This document shows, one piece after another, positions 52,791 through 60,884 of a stretch of 64,000 bases of DNA; positions within the stretch are counted from its first letter, which is position 1; every line of letters begins with the position of its first letter. The notes beneath the pieces are model-generated. The model searched no databases. It was not told the origin of the DNA and worked only from the letters and a program-made list of their open reading frames with translations. Origin of the DNA: Yoonia sediminilitoris (GTDB taxonomy: Bacteria > Pseudomonadota > Alphaproteobacteria > Rhodobacterales > Rhodobacteraceae). Location of the stretch: the NCBI RefSeq assembly GCF_003058085.1, contig NZ_QBUD01000002.1, forward strand, positions 638,714-702,713, given 5' to 3'. Position numbers and translations under genes: made by a program.

Positions 52791-54188
52791 ATGAATTTAA
52801 GACCAGACCCCACTTTCCACGCATCGGCCAAACTGGCGATGCAAGCCCCGGTCGAGACTTACGGCTTTACCGTGATGCTTAGTCCCGATGGGTCGCAATC
52901 AGACGGTATCGCCGTGATTGATCTGGACCCGTCGTCCAAGACATACGGCGAGATCGTCCATCAGGTGATTGTCCCCTACAAGGGTGATGAGTTCCACCAT
53001 TTCGGCTGGAACGCCTGTTCATCGTCATTGTCGCCACTGACGGGCCATGCCTTTCTGGAACGCCGCTATCTGATCGTGCCCGGCATCCGGTCCAGCCGGA
53101 TTTATGTGATCGACGTCAAGGATCCGCTGAAAGCCAAAATCCACAAAACTATCGAACCCGAAGAGATTTTCGCAAAGACCGGCTATTCACGCCCGCATAC
53201 GATCCACTGTGGTCCAGAGGGTATCTATGTGTCCACTCTTGGTGGGGGCGGTCCGGACGGGACGGATGGTCCTCCGGGGATTTTCATCATGGATTGCGAA
53301 ACCTTCGACATCATCGGCCAGTACGAGATGGACCGCGGCGAACAGGACAAGCATTATGATTTCTGGTGGAACCTGCCGCAGGATTACATGGTCAGTTCCG
53401 AATGGGGTCTGCCCCCGCAGTTCGAAAACGGGATTGTAGCCGAGGACCTGCTGTCGAACAAATACGGGCACAAGATCCATTTCTGGGACCTGCGCGCACG
53501 CAAGAATGTCCAAACCATTGATCTGGGCGAAAATCACCAGATGGCGCTGGAAATCAGGCCTGCGCATGACCCGACAAAATCCTACGGCTTTTGCGGCGTC
53601 GTGGTCGACACCACAAACCTGCAAGGGGCGATCTTCACGTGGTGGCGCGGTGATGATGGCAAATGGCAGGCCAAAAAGACGATCACAATTGACCCTGTCC
53701 CTGCCGATGCAGACGACCTGCCTGAGTTGCTCAAGGGTTTTGGCGCAGTGCCACCGCTGGTCACGGATATCGACCTGAGCCTTGATGACAAGTATCTTTA
53801 TGTGGCCTGCTGGGGTTTGGGCGAGATGCATCAATATGATGTATCGGACCCGATGAATCCGGTCCTTGCGGGCAAAGTCGAACTGGGCGGGATCGTGGCC
53901 CATCACAAGCACCCCAATGGCAAGGATTTTGCTTACGGGCCGCAGATGGTCGAGGTCAGCCGCGACGGAAAGCGGGTCTACTGGACCAACTCGCTTTATT
54001 CCACGTGGGATGACCAGTTTTACCCCAATGACAAGGGCGGCCAGATGGTCATGGCCCGCAATGAGGGCGGCAATTTTGCGCTGGATCAGGATTTCTACGT
54101 CGATTTCCCTGAAGGCTACCGCGCGCATCAGATCCGGCTGGAAGGGGGAGACTGTTCCACCGACAGTTTCTGTTATCCAAACGTCTAG
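52791..54188 (+). CDS. Selenium-binding protein 1 / methanethiol oxidase family protein
   Basis: A 465-residue SBP56-family beta propeller. Family marks are GWNACSSSLSPL (the reactive cysteine region), SSRIYVIDVKDPLKAKIHKT, RPHTIHCGPEGIYVSTLG (a metal histidine set) and AHQIRLEGGDCSTDSFC near the C-terminus. Characterised bacterial homologues (MtoX) oxidise methanethiol to formaldehyde, H2S and H2O2 using copper; methanethiol comes from DMSP in marine bacteria. No signal peptide here, while the studied Hyphomicrobium enzyme is periplasmic, so the assignment is to family only. GGGAGGA before the ATG is a strong ribosome site. The next gene begins right after the stop. Confidence 0.88.
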   Translation: MNLRPDPTFHASAKLAMQAPVETYGFTVMLSPDGSQSDGIAVIDLDPSSKTYGEIVHQVIVPYKGDEFHHFGWNACSSSLSPLTGHAFLERRYLIVPGIRSSRIYVIDVKDPLKAKIHKTIEPEEIFAKTGYSRPHTIHCGPEGIYVSTLGGGGPDGTDGPPGIFIMDCETFDIIGQYEMDRGEQDKHYDFWWNLPQDYMVSSEWGLPPQFENGIVAEDLLSNKYGHKIHFWDLRARKNVQTIDLGENHQMALEIRPAHDPTKSYGFCGVVVDTTNLQGAIFTWWRGDDGKWQAKKTITIDPVPADADDLPELLKGFGAVPPLVTDIDLSLDDKYLYVACWGLGEMHQYDVSDPMNPVLAGKVELGGIVAHHKHPNGKDFAYGPQMVEVSRDGKRVYWTNSLYSTWDDQFYPNDKGGQMVMARNEGGNFALDQDFYVDFPEGYRAHQIRLEGGDCSTDSFCYPNV

Positions 54189-54860
54189 ATGATTGCTGAC
54201 GTCAGCACGATGGCGGCCCTTTGGTGGGCCGTCATTTTGTCTGGGCTCTACCACGGCGTGAACCCGGGTATGGGCTGGCCACTTGCCGTGTCCGCCGCCC
54301 TCATGGAAGGCAAGCCGCGCGCCCTGCCCAAGGCGCTGGGGTTGTTGGCGCTGGGGCATTTCCTTGCGATGCTTGCGATCCTGCTGCCGTTTTCCATGAT
54401 GCTGATCCTTGTCGCCTGGCAGGTTGAAATCCGGGTTGCGGCGGGTCTCTTGGTCATCGCCATGGGGATCTATCTGGTGATTAACCGAAGACACCCCAGA
54501 ATTCTGGCCCGCGTGCATCCGGCGCGACTGGCACTTTGGTCGTTCCTTGCCGCCAATGCGCATGGGGCAGGGCTGATGTTGGTGCCCTTGTTTCTTGGGC
54601 TATGCGCTGTTGATGCCGACGCAGGCCATCAGGCTGCGGGCGATTTGATGCGCGGCAATATCCCCACCGCGTTTTTGGTGGCCAGCGTTCATACGGCAGC
54701 CATGACAGCCGCAGGCGGAGTGATCGCCGTCATCATCTATTTCTGGCTGGGGCTGCGGTTTCTGTCAAAGACATGGTTCAACCTTGATCTGGTCTGGGCG
54801 TTAAGCCTGATCATCGTGGGCGCCTTCGGGATCTATTCCGCACTCCAGCATAGTAGCTGA
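54189..54860 (+). CDS. Membrane protein paired with the SBP56/methanethiol-oxidase-type gene
   Basis: A 223-residue protein with about six membrane helices. Conserved-looking polar spots are GLYHGVNPGMGW in the first helix pair and FLAANAHGAGLMLVPL in a middle helix; buried histidine and asparagine suggest a metal or small-molecule path. The ATG directly abuts the stop of the upstream gene, so it is certainly in the same operon. It could bring copper or export a product, but that is a guess; I do not recognise the family. Confidence 0.8.
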   Translation: MIADVSTMAALWWAVILSGLYHGVNPGMGWPLAVSAALMEGKPRALPKALGLLALGHFLAMLAILLPFSMMLILVAWQVEIRVAAGLLVIAMGIYLVINRRHPRILARVHPARLALWSFLAANAHGAGLMLVPLFLGLCAVDADAGHQAAGDLMRGNIPTAFLVASVHTAAMTAAGGVIAVIIYFWLGLRFLSKTWFNLDLVWALSLIIVGAFGIYSALQHSS

Positions 54861-54905
54861 AGAAGGGTGCACAGGAGCCAAGCTCTGCTGCGAAAGCTTG
54901 GGTAA

Positions 54906-56900
54906 CTAGATTTTTCGGGACAGACCAAGGCCCTCGACCAAGCGCGCTTTTTCGACGGATCGGTTAAGCGCATCAATAAGATCAATCCGGCTGATGGGCT
55001 TCGTAAGAAAGCTGTCTACCATGTCATATCCCGCAGGGCTCTGCTGCGCCTCACTTGCATACCCCGAGATGCAGACCACACGCATTCTTGGGTATCTTTC
55101 CGTCATTTTTGCAGCCAATGACAGACCCTGCAACTTCCCCGGCATGACCATATCTGTGAGCAAGACATCGATATGGTCGGCATCGTTGCCAAATTGCGCG
55201 AATGCCCGATCTGCATCGCCGCAAAAATAGGTCTCGAAACCAGCGGCGGTCAGCATTTTGCGCAGCATGCTCAGGATTCCGGGCTCATCCTCAACTACTA
55301 GAATGGCGCCATAACCCGCAACTTTCGTGACTTTCTTGGGATTGGCCACGCCCTTGTTGCGACCTGCAACCAGCGCGTTTGACGGCAAAAGCAGCCTGAT
55401 TCTGGTCCCTTCGCCAAGCTGACTTTCAATCAGCAATGTACCAGCGGATTGCTGTGCGAACCCATGCACCATCGCAAGTCCAAGTCCTGTCCCCAGATCC
55501 GGCCCCTTTGTGGAAAAGAATGGTTCGATCACCTTGCTGATGTTGCCAGAGGGAATGCCCGTGCCCGTATCGGTGACTGAAATCGCGACATAATCACCCA
55601 GTCCCATACCTTCGGCGTAGGCCTCTGGGTCGGCCTGGGTCAAATGAATATTCTGGGTCTCGATCATCAGCTTGCCGCCCGTGTCCATGGCGTCGCGGGC
55701 ATTAATACACAGGTTCAGCAGCGAATTCTCAAGAAAACTCCGGTCTGCATGGCACTCCCAAAGACCGTGCTGCAAAATGGTTTTAATGGAAATGGACTCG
55801 GGCATGATCCTTGAAATCATGGCACCCAACTGTGCGACGACGTCATTTGCATCCAGATCTTCGGGCTCTAGCGGTGACTTGCGGGCAAAGCTGAGAAGCC
55901 TGCGGGTCAGTTCACCGCCTCTGGTGCAGGCTCTGATGATTGCATCAAAGCTTTCGATCTCATCAGGGGGCAGGCCCGTGTCCTTGATCAGTTCAGCATT
56001 ACCCAGCACGATAGCAAGCAGGTTATTGAAGTCATGCGCGATACCCCCCGCAATGCGCCCGATGGTGTCCATCTTTTGGACTTGCCCAAGGATTTCCTGC
56101 TGTCTGACAAGCTCGCAGCGCAACTCCTCTTCGCTGGTGATGTCAACAATTACACAATCCCAAGAAATCGAACCATCCGCGAGGGTCTTTGGTATTCCGC
56201 GACCATCAAGATGTTTGACCTTGCCTGACGGGGTGACGATCCTCCACCGATAGGTCCAGAACTGCATCTTTTCGGCAGACGCCAAAACCGATTCCTGCAT
56301 CCCGGCAAGATCATCTTGATGGACCAGGTCCCATATTCTGGTTGGAATGTCCTCGATCTCTGCGGGGCTCAGCTCCCAGATGTCGCGGCAACCAGAGCTC
56401 ATATATCTGATGGCATCAGTACCGGTCGGGCCGACAAGATATTGGAAAATGGCACCGGGGACATTGTCGGTCAGTGACCGGAATGTCTGTTCGTTTTCAA
56501 CCTGCCGGGTGATCGCAGCCACGTTGTCACTCATACCTGTCATGGTGCCAATCATTTCCACCGCCGTGCCGTCGGCATCGCGAAGCGCCGTGCCTTGGCT
56601 TAACATCGAAATATAGTGGCCGTCCGCGTGCCTCATGCGAATCCGAAATCTGTATGGATTTCCTGTATTCAGATGCAATTCAACAAGGCGTTCGTTTTCT
56701 ATGGCGTCGTCGGGGTGTGCAAGCTGTGCAAATGCCTTGAATGACCCGAGGATCTCCGAACGCTCTATGCCCAGAATTTCAAGCAGATCGTCACTCCATT
56801 GGACCCGATCACTCGCCAGCTCCCAGCGCCACATGGCCACATGCTGACCAAGTAGTTCAACTGACTTCCGAGACCCGCCCCAATTAATCTCGTTTGCCAT
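54906..56900 (-). CDS. Hybrid sensor histidine kinase with two PAS domains and a receiver
   Basis: A 664-residue soluble kinase. Two PAS/PAC domains lie at about 15-125 and 135-260 (WRWELASDRVQWSDDLLEIL; YRWRIVTPSGKVKHLDGRG). The HisKA part has H289 (IAGGIAHDFNNLL), then the HATPase with LCINARDAMD, D444 in VTDTGTGIP and GTGLGLAMVHGF. The C-terminal receiver has D583 (VLLTDMVMPG) and the lysine in FLTKPISRID. No membrane segment, so it senses a cytoplasmic signal or light/redox through PAS. The ATG at 56900 is preferred over GTG at 56912. No DNA-binding response regulator is adjacent. Confidence 0.92.
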   Translation of the reverse strand: MANEINWGGSRKSVELLGQHVAMWRWELASDRVQWSDDLLEILGIERSEILGSFKAFAQLAHPDDAIENERLVELHLNTGNPYRFRIRMRHADGHYISMLSQGTALRDADGTAVEMIGTMTGMSDNVAAITRQVENEQTFRSLTDNVPGAIFQYLVGPTGTDAIRYMSSGCRDIWELSPAEIEDIPTRIWDLVHQDDLAGMQESVLASAEKMQFWTYRWRIVTPSGKVKHLDGRGIPKTLADGSISWDCVIVDITSEEELRCELVRQQEILGQVQKMDTIGRIAGGIAHDFNNLLAIVLGNAELIKDTGLPPDEIESFDAIIRACTRGGELTRRLLSFARKSPLEPEDLDANDVVAQLGAMISRIMPESISIKTILQHGLWECHADRSFLENSLLNLCINARDAMDTGGKLMIETQNIHLTQADPEAYAEGMGLGDYVAISVTDTGTGIPSGNISKVIEPFFSTKGPDLGTGLGLAMVHGFAQQSAGTLLIESQLGEGTRIRLLLPSNALVAGRNKGVANPKKVTKVAGYGAILVVEDEPGILSMLRKMLTAAGFETYFCGDADRAFAQFGNDADHIDVLLTDMVMPGKLQGLSLAAKMTERYPRMRVVCISGYASEAQQSPAGYDMVDSFLTKPISRIDLIDALNRSVEKARLVEGLGLSRKI

Positions 56901-57127
56901 TGATCTATCCACTGAAATGTTCGATCAGATCAATCCGACCTGCGTAACCTTAAAGTGCATTAGGTGATTCAATGCAACCCGAGGGCGTTTTGACATTTCT
57001 GGGTAACCAAGTCAGATATTGCCGGTTACGTCGTCTTTGCCAGCCTTGCGGCGGCCATGATGTCACTGAGAACTGACAAGGGTGTTGTCATCTAGATTTG
57101 ACCCGCCCCTTATTTGTGTCTCAGTGG

Positions 57128-57436
57128 TCATGTCGTGGTCGATGATGGCTTCCCCTTTCTTGTTTTCTTTGCGGCTTCTGAACTGGCTTTGAAGCGATAG
57201 CCGTCATTGCCGGTTTCAAGGATGTGACGGCGGTGTGTGAGACTGTCGAGCAGGGCCGTTGTCATCTTTGCATCGCCGAAGATCTGCGCCCATTCACTAA
57301 AGCTGAGGTTGGTTGTGATAACCACGCTGGTGCGCTCGTAGAGCTTACTGAGCCGGTGGAACAGCAACGCACTGCCTGACGGGCTGAACGGCCAGTAGCC
57401 GAATTCGTCCATTGCCTGCAGACGATTGCGCTGCAA
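57128..57436 (-). pseudogene. IS21-family IstB helper ATPase, C-terminal remnant
   Basis: About 102 residues match the C-terminal third of IstB: DEFGYWPFSPSGSALLFHRL (Walker B region), SVVITTNLSFSEWAQIFGD and THRRHILETGNDGYRFKAS. The Walker A part is missing and the sequence just upstream (57437-57500) keeps only a scrap in another frame. No istA is present. It is the relic of an IS21 insertion next to tRNA-Arg. Confidence 0.85.
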
Positions 57437-57589
57437 TCTGCCGAGAGGGAAGAATGACCAAGTCGACTTTGGTCAGCATCTCAGCCATTTGCCCGGCCTT
57501 TCGGCAGCAGTGATTTCCTGTTCCCTACTGCTTCCATGGAATGATCGTTCAATTCTGTTCACTTAAGAATTTAATATATAATGATAATT

Positions 57590-57666
57590 TGGCGATCCCG
57601 GAAGGACTCGAACCCTCAACCTGCTGATTAGAAGTCAGCTGCTCTATCCAGTTGAGCTACGGGACC
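57590..57666 (-). tRNA. tRNA-Arg (anticodon UCU)
   Basis: Read on the minus strand, it begins GGTCCCGTAGCTCAACTGGA. The acceptor stem GGTCCCG pairs with CGGGATC, the anticodon stem is GCTGA/TCAGC with loop CTTCTAA (anticodon TCT), and the T arm is GAGGG-TTCGAGT-CCTTC. The CCA end is encoded (57592-57590). UCU reads AGA/AGG arginine codons. Confidence 0.95.
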
Positions 57667-57711
57667 GCTTGTGCGGGGGTATCGCCTGCGATGTGTGTCT
57701 TTGGCAAGCCC

Positions 57712-58482
57712 CTACTTCTTTGCAACGGCCTTCTCGATCGCGTCGAGCCGGGCAATGATTTCGGACCGGTATTCGTCAGTGGCTGCATTGCTTTCTTCTG
57801 CGTGAGCATCCTGCATGGAGTTCACGATCAAGCCGACCAAAAGGTTCACGACTGCGAATGTTGTCACCATGATGAAGGGGACAAAGAAAAGCCACGCGTA
57901 AGTGTAGGTATCCATCACCGGGCGGACGATACCCATCGACCAGCTTTCGAGTGTCATGATCTGAAACAGCGTATAGCCGGACCGACCCAGCGTGCCGAAC
58001 CAATCGGGGAAGGCGGCGCCAAACAGCTTTGTTGCCATGACTGCGCCGATATAGAAAATGATCGCCATAAGCACAAAGACCGACAACATCCCCGGCAGGG
58101 CTGTCACGAACCCTTCGACAACGCGGCGCAGGCTGGGTGCGACAGACACCAGTCGCAATACCCGCAGAATACGTAGCGCCCGCAAGACCGAAAATGCACC
58201 CGACGCGGGGACAAGCGCTATGCCCACGATGGCCAGATCAAAGATATTCCAGCCACTACGGAAAAACCGCAGCCCGTAGGCGAAGAGTTTGACCACAAGC
58301 TCTGCCACGAAAAACGCAAGGCATGCATTGTCCAGCAACAGGATCAGCGGGCCGAATTTGTCCATGATCGCGTCTGATGTCTCAAGCCCCAGCAGGATAG
58401 CGTTAAAGATGATGACTCCAATGATCACAGCGGCAACTGTAGAGCTTTCCAGAAAGGCGGCGGTGCGCGTGCGCAAGGTCAT
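57712..58482 (-). CDS. Bacterial voltage-gated sodium channel (NaChBac/NavAb type)
   Basis: A 256-residue six-helix channel subunit that works as a tetramer. S4 carries arginines every third position (R101, R104, R107, R110 in LRALRILRVLRLV). The selectivity filter TLESWSM (177-183) is the sodium filter found in NavAb and in the roseobacter channel NavSp. The C-terminus (ESNAATDEYRSEIIARLDAI) forms the usual coiled-coil tail. Neighbouring flagellar genes fit the idea, known from alkaliphiles, that Na+ channels influence motility, but here this is only proximity. Confidence 0.95.
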   Translation of the reverse strand: MTLRTRTAAFLESSTVAAVIIGVIIFNAILLGLETSDAIMDKFGPLILLLDNACLAFFVAELVVKLFAYGLRFFRSGWNIFDLAIVGIALVPASGAFSVLRALRILRVLRLVSVAPSLRRVVEGFVTALPGMLSVFVLMAIIFYIGAVMATKLFGAAFPDWFGTLGRSGYTLFQIMTLESWSMGIVRPVMDTYTYAWLFFVPFIMVTTFAVVNLLVGLIVNSMQDAHAEESNAATDEYRSEIIARLDAIEKAVAKK

Positions 58483-58639
58483 GGTGTTCTTTCAAAAGGG
58501 CGGGCGTGGGGTCGCCTGACGATCAATGTTCTAGTATAAAATAGTGCTTGCTAACACTTAATCATGCCGACGCTGAGAGTGAAGTCTAGGAACGCACGGA
58601 ACATCAGTCGCGTTTCTCGAACCTTGAGAAAATCTGCCT

Positions 58640-59026
58640 TTATTCGAAACTGCGTCGCTGCTTTTTGACCTTATCTTTTTGCCGTGCCAGTTCGACAAGA
58701 CCCTTCGCGGCTTCGTTTCTGCTGAACGCCAACTTCATTCTCGCGATACAGGACTCCTTTTGTGCGAGTGTCTGTGCAAGTTCCATATTGACGGAAGCGC
58801 GTCTCTGATCAACCCACTGCTGCCAACGAATGCCTGCACCAGCGATGAGCGCGGAGTCATCGGGTTGCCTCAGGGTCGCTTCTTGCCGTTTGCTTGCGGC
58901 CAGTTGCCTCAGGGTATCGCGAAGAGTTGCCTCGCGCTCCTTCAGCTTTGCCATTTCCATCTGAATGACCTCATATTTCAACGAAGAGAGGCTTTTCACG
59001 CCTTCTAATTTCTGCGTTCGGTTCAT
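58640..59026 (-). CDS. Coiled-coil protein of the flagellar cluster, FliJ-like in character
   Basis: A 128-residue, strongly helical and basic protein (VIQMEMAKLKEREATLRDTL, then ELAQTLAQKESCIARMKLAF). Size, charge and predicted coiled coils resemble the FliJ export chaperone, but I see no decisive motif. Its ATG overlaps the flhB stop (ATGA), so it belongs to the flagellar export operon. Confidence 0.65.
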   Translation of the reverse strand: MNRTQKLEGVKSLSSLKYEVIQMEMAKLKEREATLRDTLRQLAASKRQEATLRQPDDSALIAGAGIRWQQWVDQRRASVNMELAQTLAQKESCIARMKLAFSRNEAAKGLVELARQKDKVKKQRRSFE

Positions 59027-60105
59027 CTTTCACGCGCTCTTTTCCGAATACTCTCTGCAAACCGTATGGCTGCTGCAACAGCACGGTAGTGCTCGGGTTT
59101 AATCTCCGCACCTATTTGCACGCCGCTATGCAGCGCGCGCGCAGTTGGTGGGTCTGAATGCACCGGGATTGCATGTTCATGGGCCAATTCGCGTATTTTT
59201 GCTGCGATTTCGTCGACACCTTTGGCCACGCAGACAGGGGCCGTACCGGTTGATCTTTCCCATTTGAGAGCCACAGCATAGTGAGTCGGGTTAACGATGA
59301 TAACGTCCGTATGCGGTACATCGGCTAGCATCTTGTTCATCGCAATCTGCTGGCCCTTTTGGCGCCGCTGTTGTTTCATAATCGGATCGCCTTCGGATTG
59401 CTTCAGTTCCTCCATCATCTCTTTTCGGCTCATCCTGTTTTTCCGCGCATGCTCTGCGCGTTGCCACAGAAAATCGATTCCGCCGAGGACAGCGGCGACG
59501 ATAAGGACAATCCCTACCAGTTGAATAAGCATCCACCCCAGTTCAGCGAGTATCATTGCGGGCGAAAGCGCCACGCTGCCAAATATCTTGTCGCTTTGCG
59601 AAACAAGAAAGGCGCCCATGACAATTGAGTAAATCAGCAGCTTGGAGAAGCTCTTGGCAAATTCAAACAACCCTTGTCGCCCAAACTTATTTTTAATACC
59701 TTCAAGCGGCGAAATGCGGTTGGGCTTAGGTTTGATTTTGGTGGGTGCTACGACGAAAGCCCGTTGCGCCATGATAGATAAAATGGCACCTGTTGCCGGT
59801 GCTGCAAACCAAAGCCAGACACCCGAGAACACCTGCAGAAAAACACCGCCGAACAAGGGTGAAAGTGAACCGGAAAAGGCAACTCTGGACATTTCGTCGG
59901 CCCTCAGCAGCAAGACGCTCATGACCGTCGACAACTTGAGAAGCGCAGGTGGACCGAAGGTTGCCATGATTAGCAGGAAACCGGCGTAGGCCGCAGCAGT
60001 GGTCAAATCTGCCGATTTTGCGATTTCGCCTTTCTTGCGCGCGTCATCCAGTTTTTTCTGGCTCGCTTCGAACTGCTTGTCATCATCATCATTTTGGTCG
60101 CTCAT
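59023..60105 (-). CDS. flhB: Flagellar export protein FlhB
   Basis: FlhB of 360 residues, the export-gate switch protein. Four membrane helices occupy about 40-215; the cytoplasmic part has the self-cleavage motif NPTH (N272 from the ATG at 60105) followed by YAVALKWERSTGTAPVCVAK. Cleavage there switches secretion from rod/hook to filament substrates. The ATG at 60105 overlaps the fliR stop (ATGA), preferred over a GTG at 60111. The gene looks intact. Confidence 0.95.
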   Translation of the reverse strand: MSDQNDDDDKQFEASQKKLDDARKKGEIAKSADLTTAAAYAGFLLIMATFGPPALLKLSTVMSVLLLRADEMSRVAFSGSLSPLFGGVFLQVFSGVWLWFAAPATGAILSIMAQRAFVVAPTKIKPKPNRISPLEGIKNKFGRQGLFEFAKSFSKLLIYSIVMGAFLVSQSDKIFGSVALSPAMILAELGWMLIQLVGIVLIVAAVLGGIDFLWQRAEHARKNRMSRKEMMEELKQSEGDPIMKQQRRQKGQQIAMNKMLADVPHTDVIIVNPTHYAVALKWERSTGTAPVCVAKGVDEIAAKIRELAHEHAIPVHSDPPTARALHSGVQIGAEIKPEHYRAVAAAIRFAESIRKRARER

Positions 60106-60884
60106 GGCCACGTCCTGAATGGTGCGGCCATGAATTCACTGAATGCAAGCATCCAGGCGCTGAGCATGATGGGCGCCGCGATCAAGAACAATAAGAGACC
60201 GCCAGCTGTAATTGCGGGTGCCCCGACGAACGAAACCATCAGTTGTGGCATGGCCCGATTGATGATTCCCAGCGTGACATTGTAGATCAGGGACGCGATC
60301 AGAAACGGAGCGGCCAGCCGAAATGCCAGTGAAAATGCGCGTGATACTTCGCCGGTTCCGGCCTGCGACAGAATTTGACCGCTGAGCATGGTGCCAAAAG
60401 GCACGAGGTCGTAGCCGTGTATCATGTAAGCTGCGGCCTGAACGTGTAGTCCGGATAATGCAGCAAGCGCCGTTCCGGCAACAACAAGGGTATGGCTGAT
60501 TGCTGGTTGCGGATCCACGCCCGCAGTGCCGCCGAATATTTGTGCCAATGACGTCGATTGGGCTGCGATCGTCCCCGCTATCTGCAATATGAGGATGAAA
60601 AAGCGCAGTAGGACGCCAAAGAAAAGACCTGCAATCACTTCAGCCCCCAACTGGCCAAGTGCCGATAACATGTTGGCCGGCACGCTACCGACTTGTCCGG
60701 CAACTGTCGGTGCGACAATCAGCGTGAACATGATTGACAAGGCGAGTCGCACGCGCACTGGCACCGGCTGATCACCAAAGGCTGGTAAAACCGCCATGAT
60801 CGCACTCAAACGAACAAAAATAGCGAAGCCAAGCCACAGCGTTGCCTGCGCAAATGGCACAAACTGTGCAATTTCTGCCATCAT
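60102..60884 (-). CDS. fliR: Flagellar export protein FliR
   Basis: FliR of 260 residues, an inner-membrane part of the export gate, with about six hydrophobic segments. PAFGDQPVPVRVRLALSIMF and the GTIAAQSTSLAQIFGGTAG region are family traits. Start and stop overlap flhA and flhB as ATGA, so translation is linked through the operon. The gene looks intact. Confidence 0.94.
   Translation of the reverse strand: MMAEIAQFVPFAQATLWLGFAIFVRLSAIMAVLPAFGDQPVPVRVRLALSIMFTLIVAPTVAGQVGSVPANMLSALGQLGAEVIAGLFFGVLLRFFILILQIAGTIAAQSTSLAQIFGGTAGVDPQPAISHTLVVAGTALAALSGLHVQAAAYMIHGYDLVPFGTMLSGQILSQAGTGEVSRAFSLAFRLAAPFLIASLIYNVTLGIINRAMPQLMVSFVGAPAITAGGLLLFLIAAPIMLSAWMLAFSEFMAAPFRTWP

Noticed and set aside
53187..54563. 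458-codon minus-strand frame
   Set aside because: It is antisense to the selenium-binding-type gene and its membrane partner, a GC-rich shadow frame.
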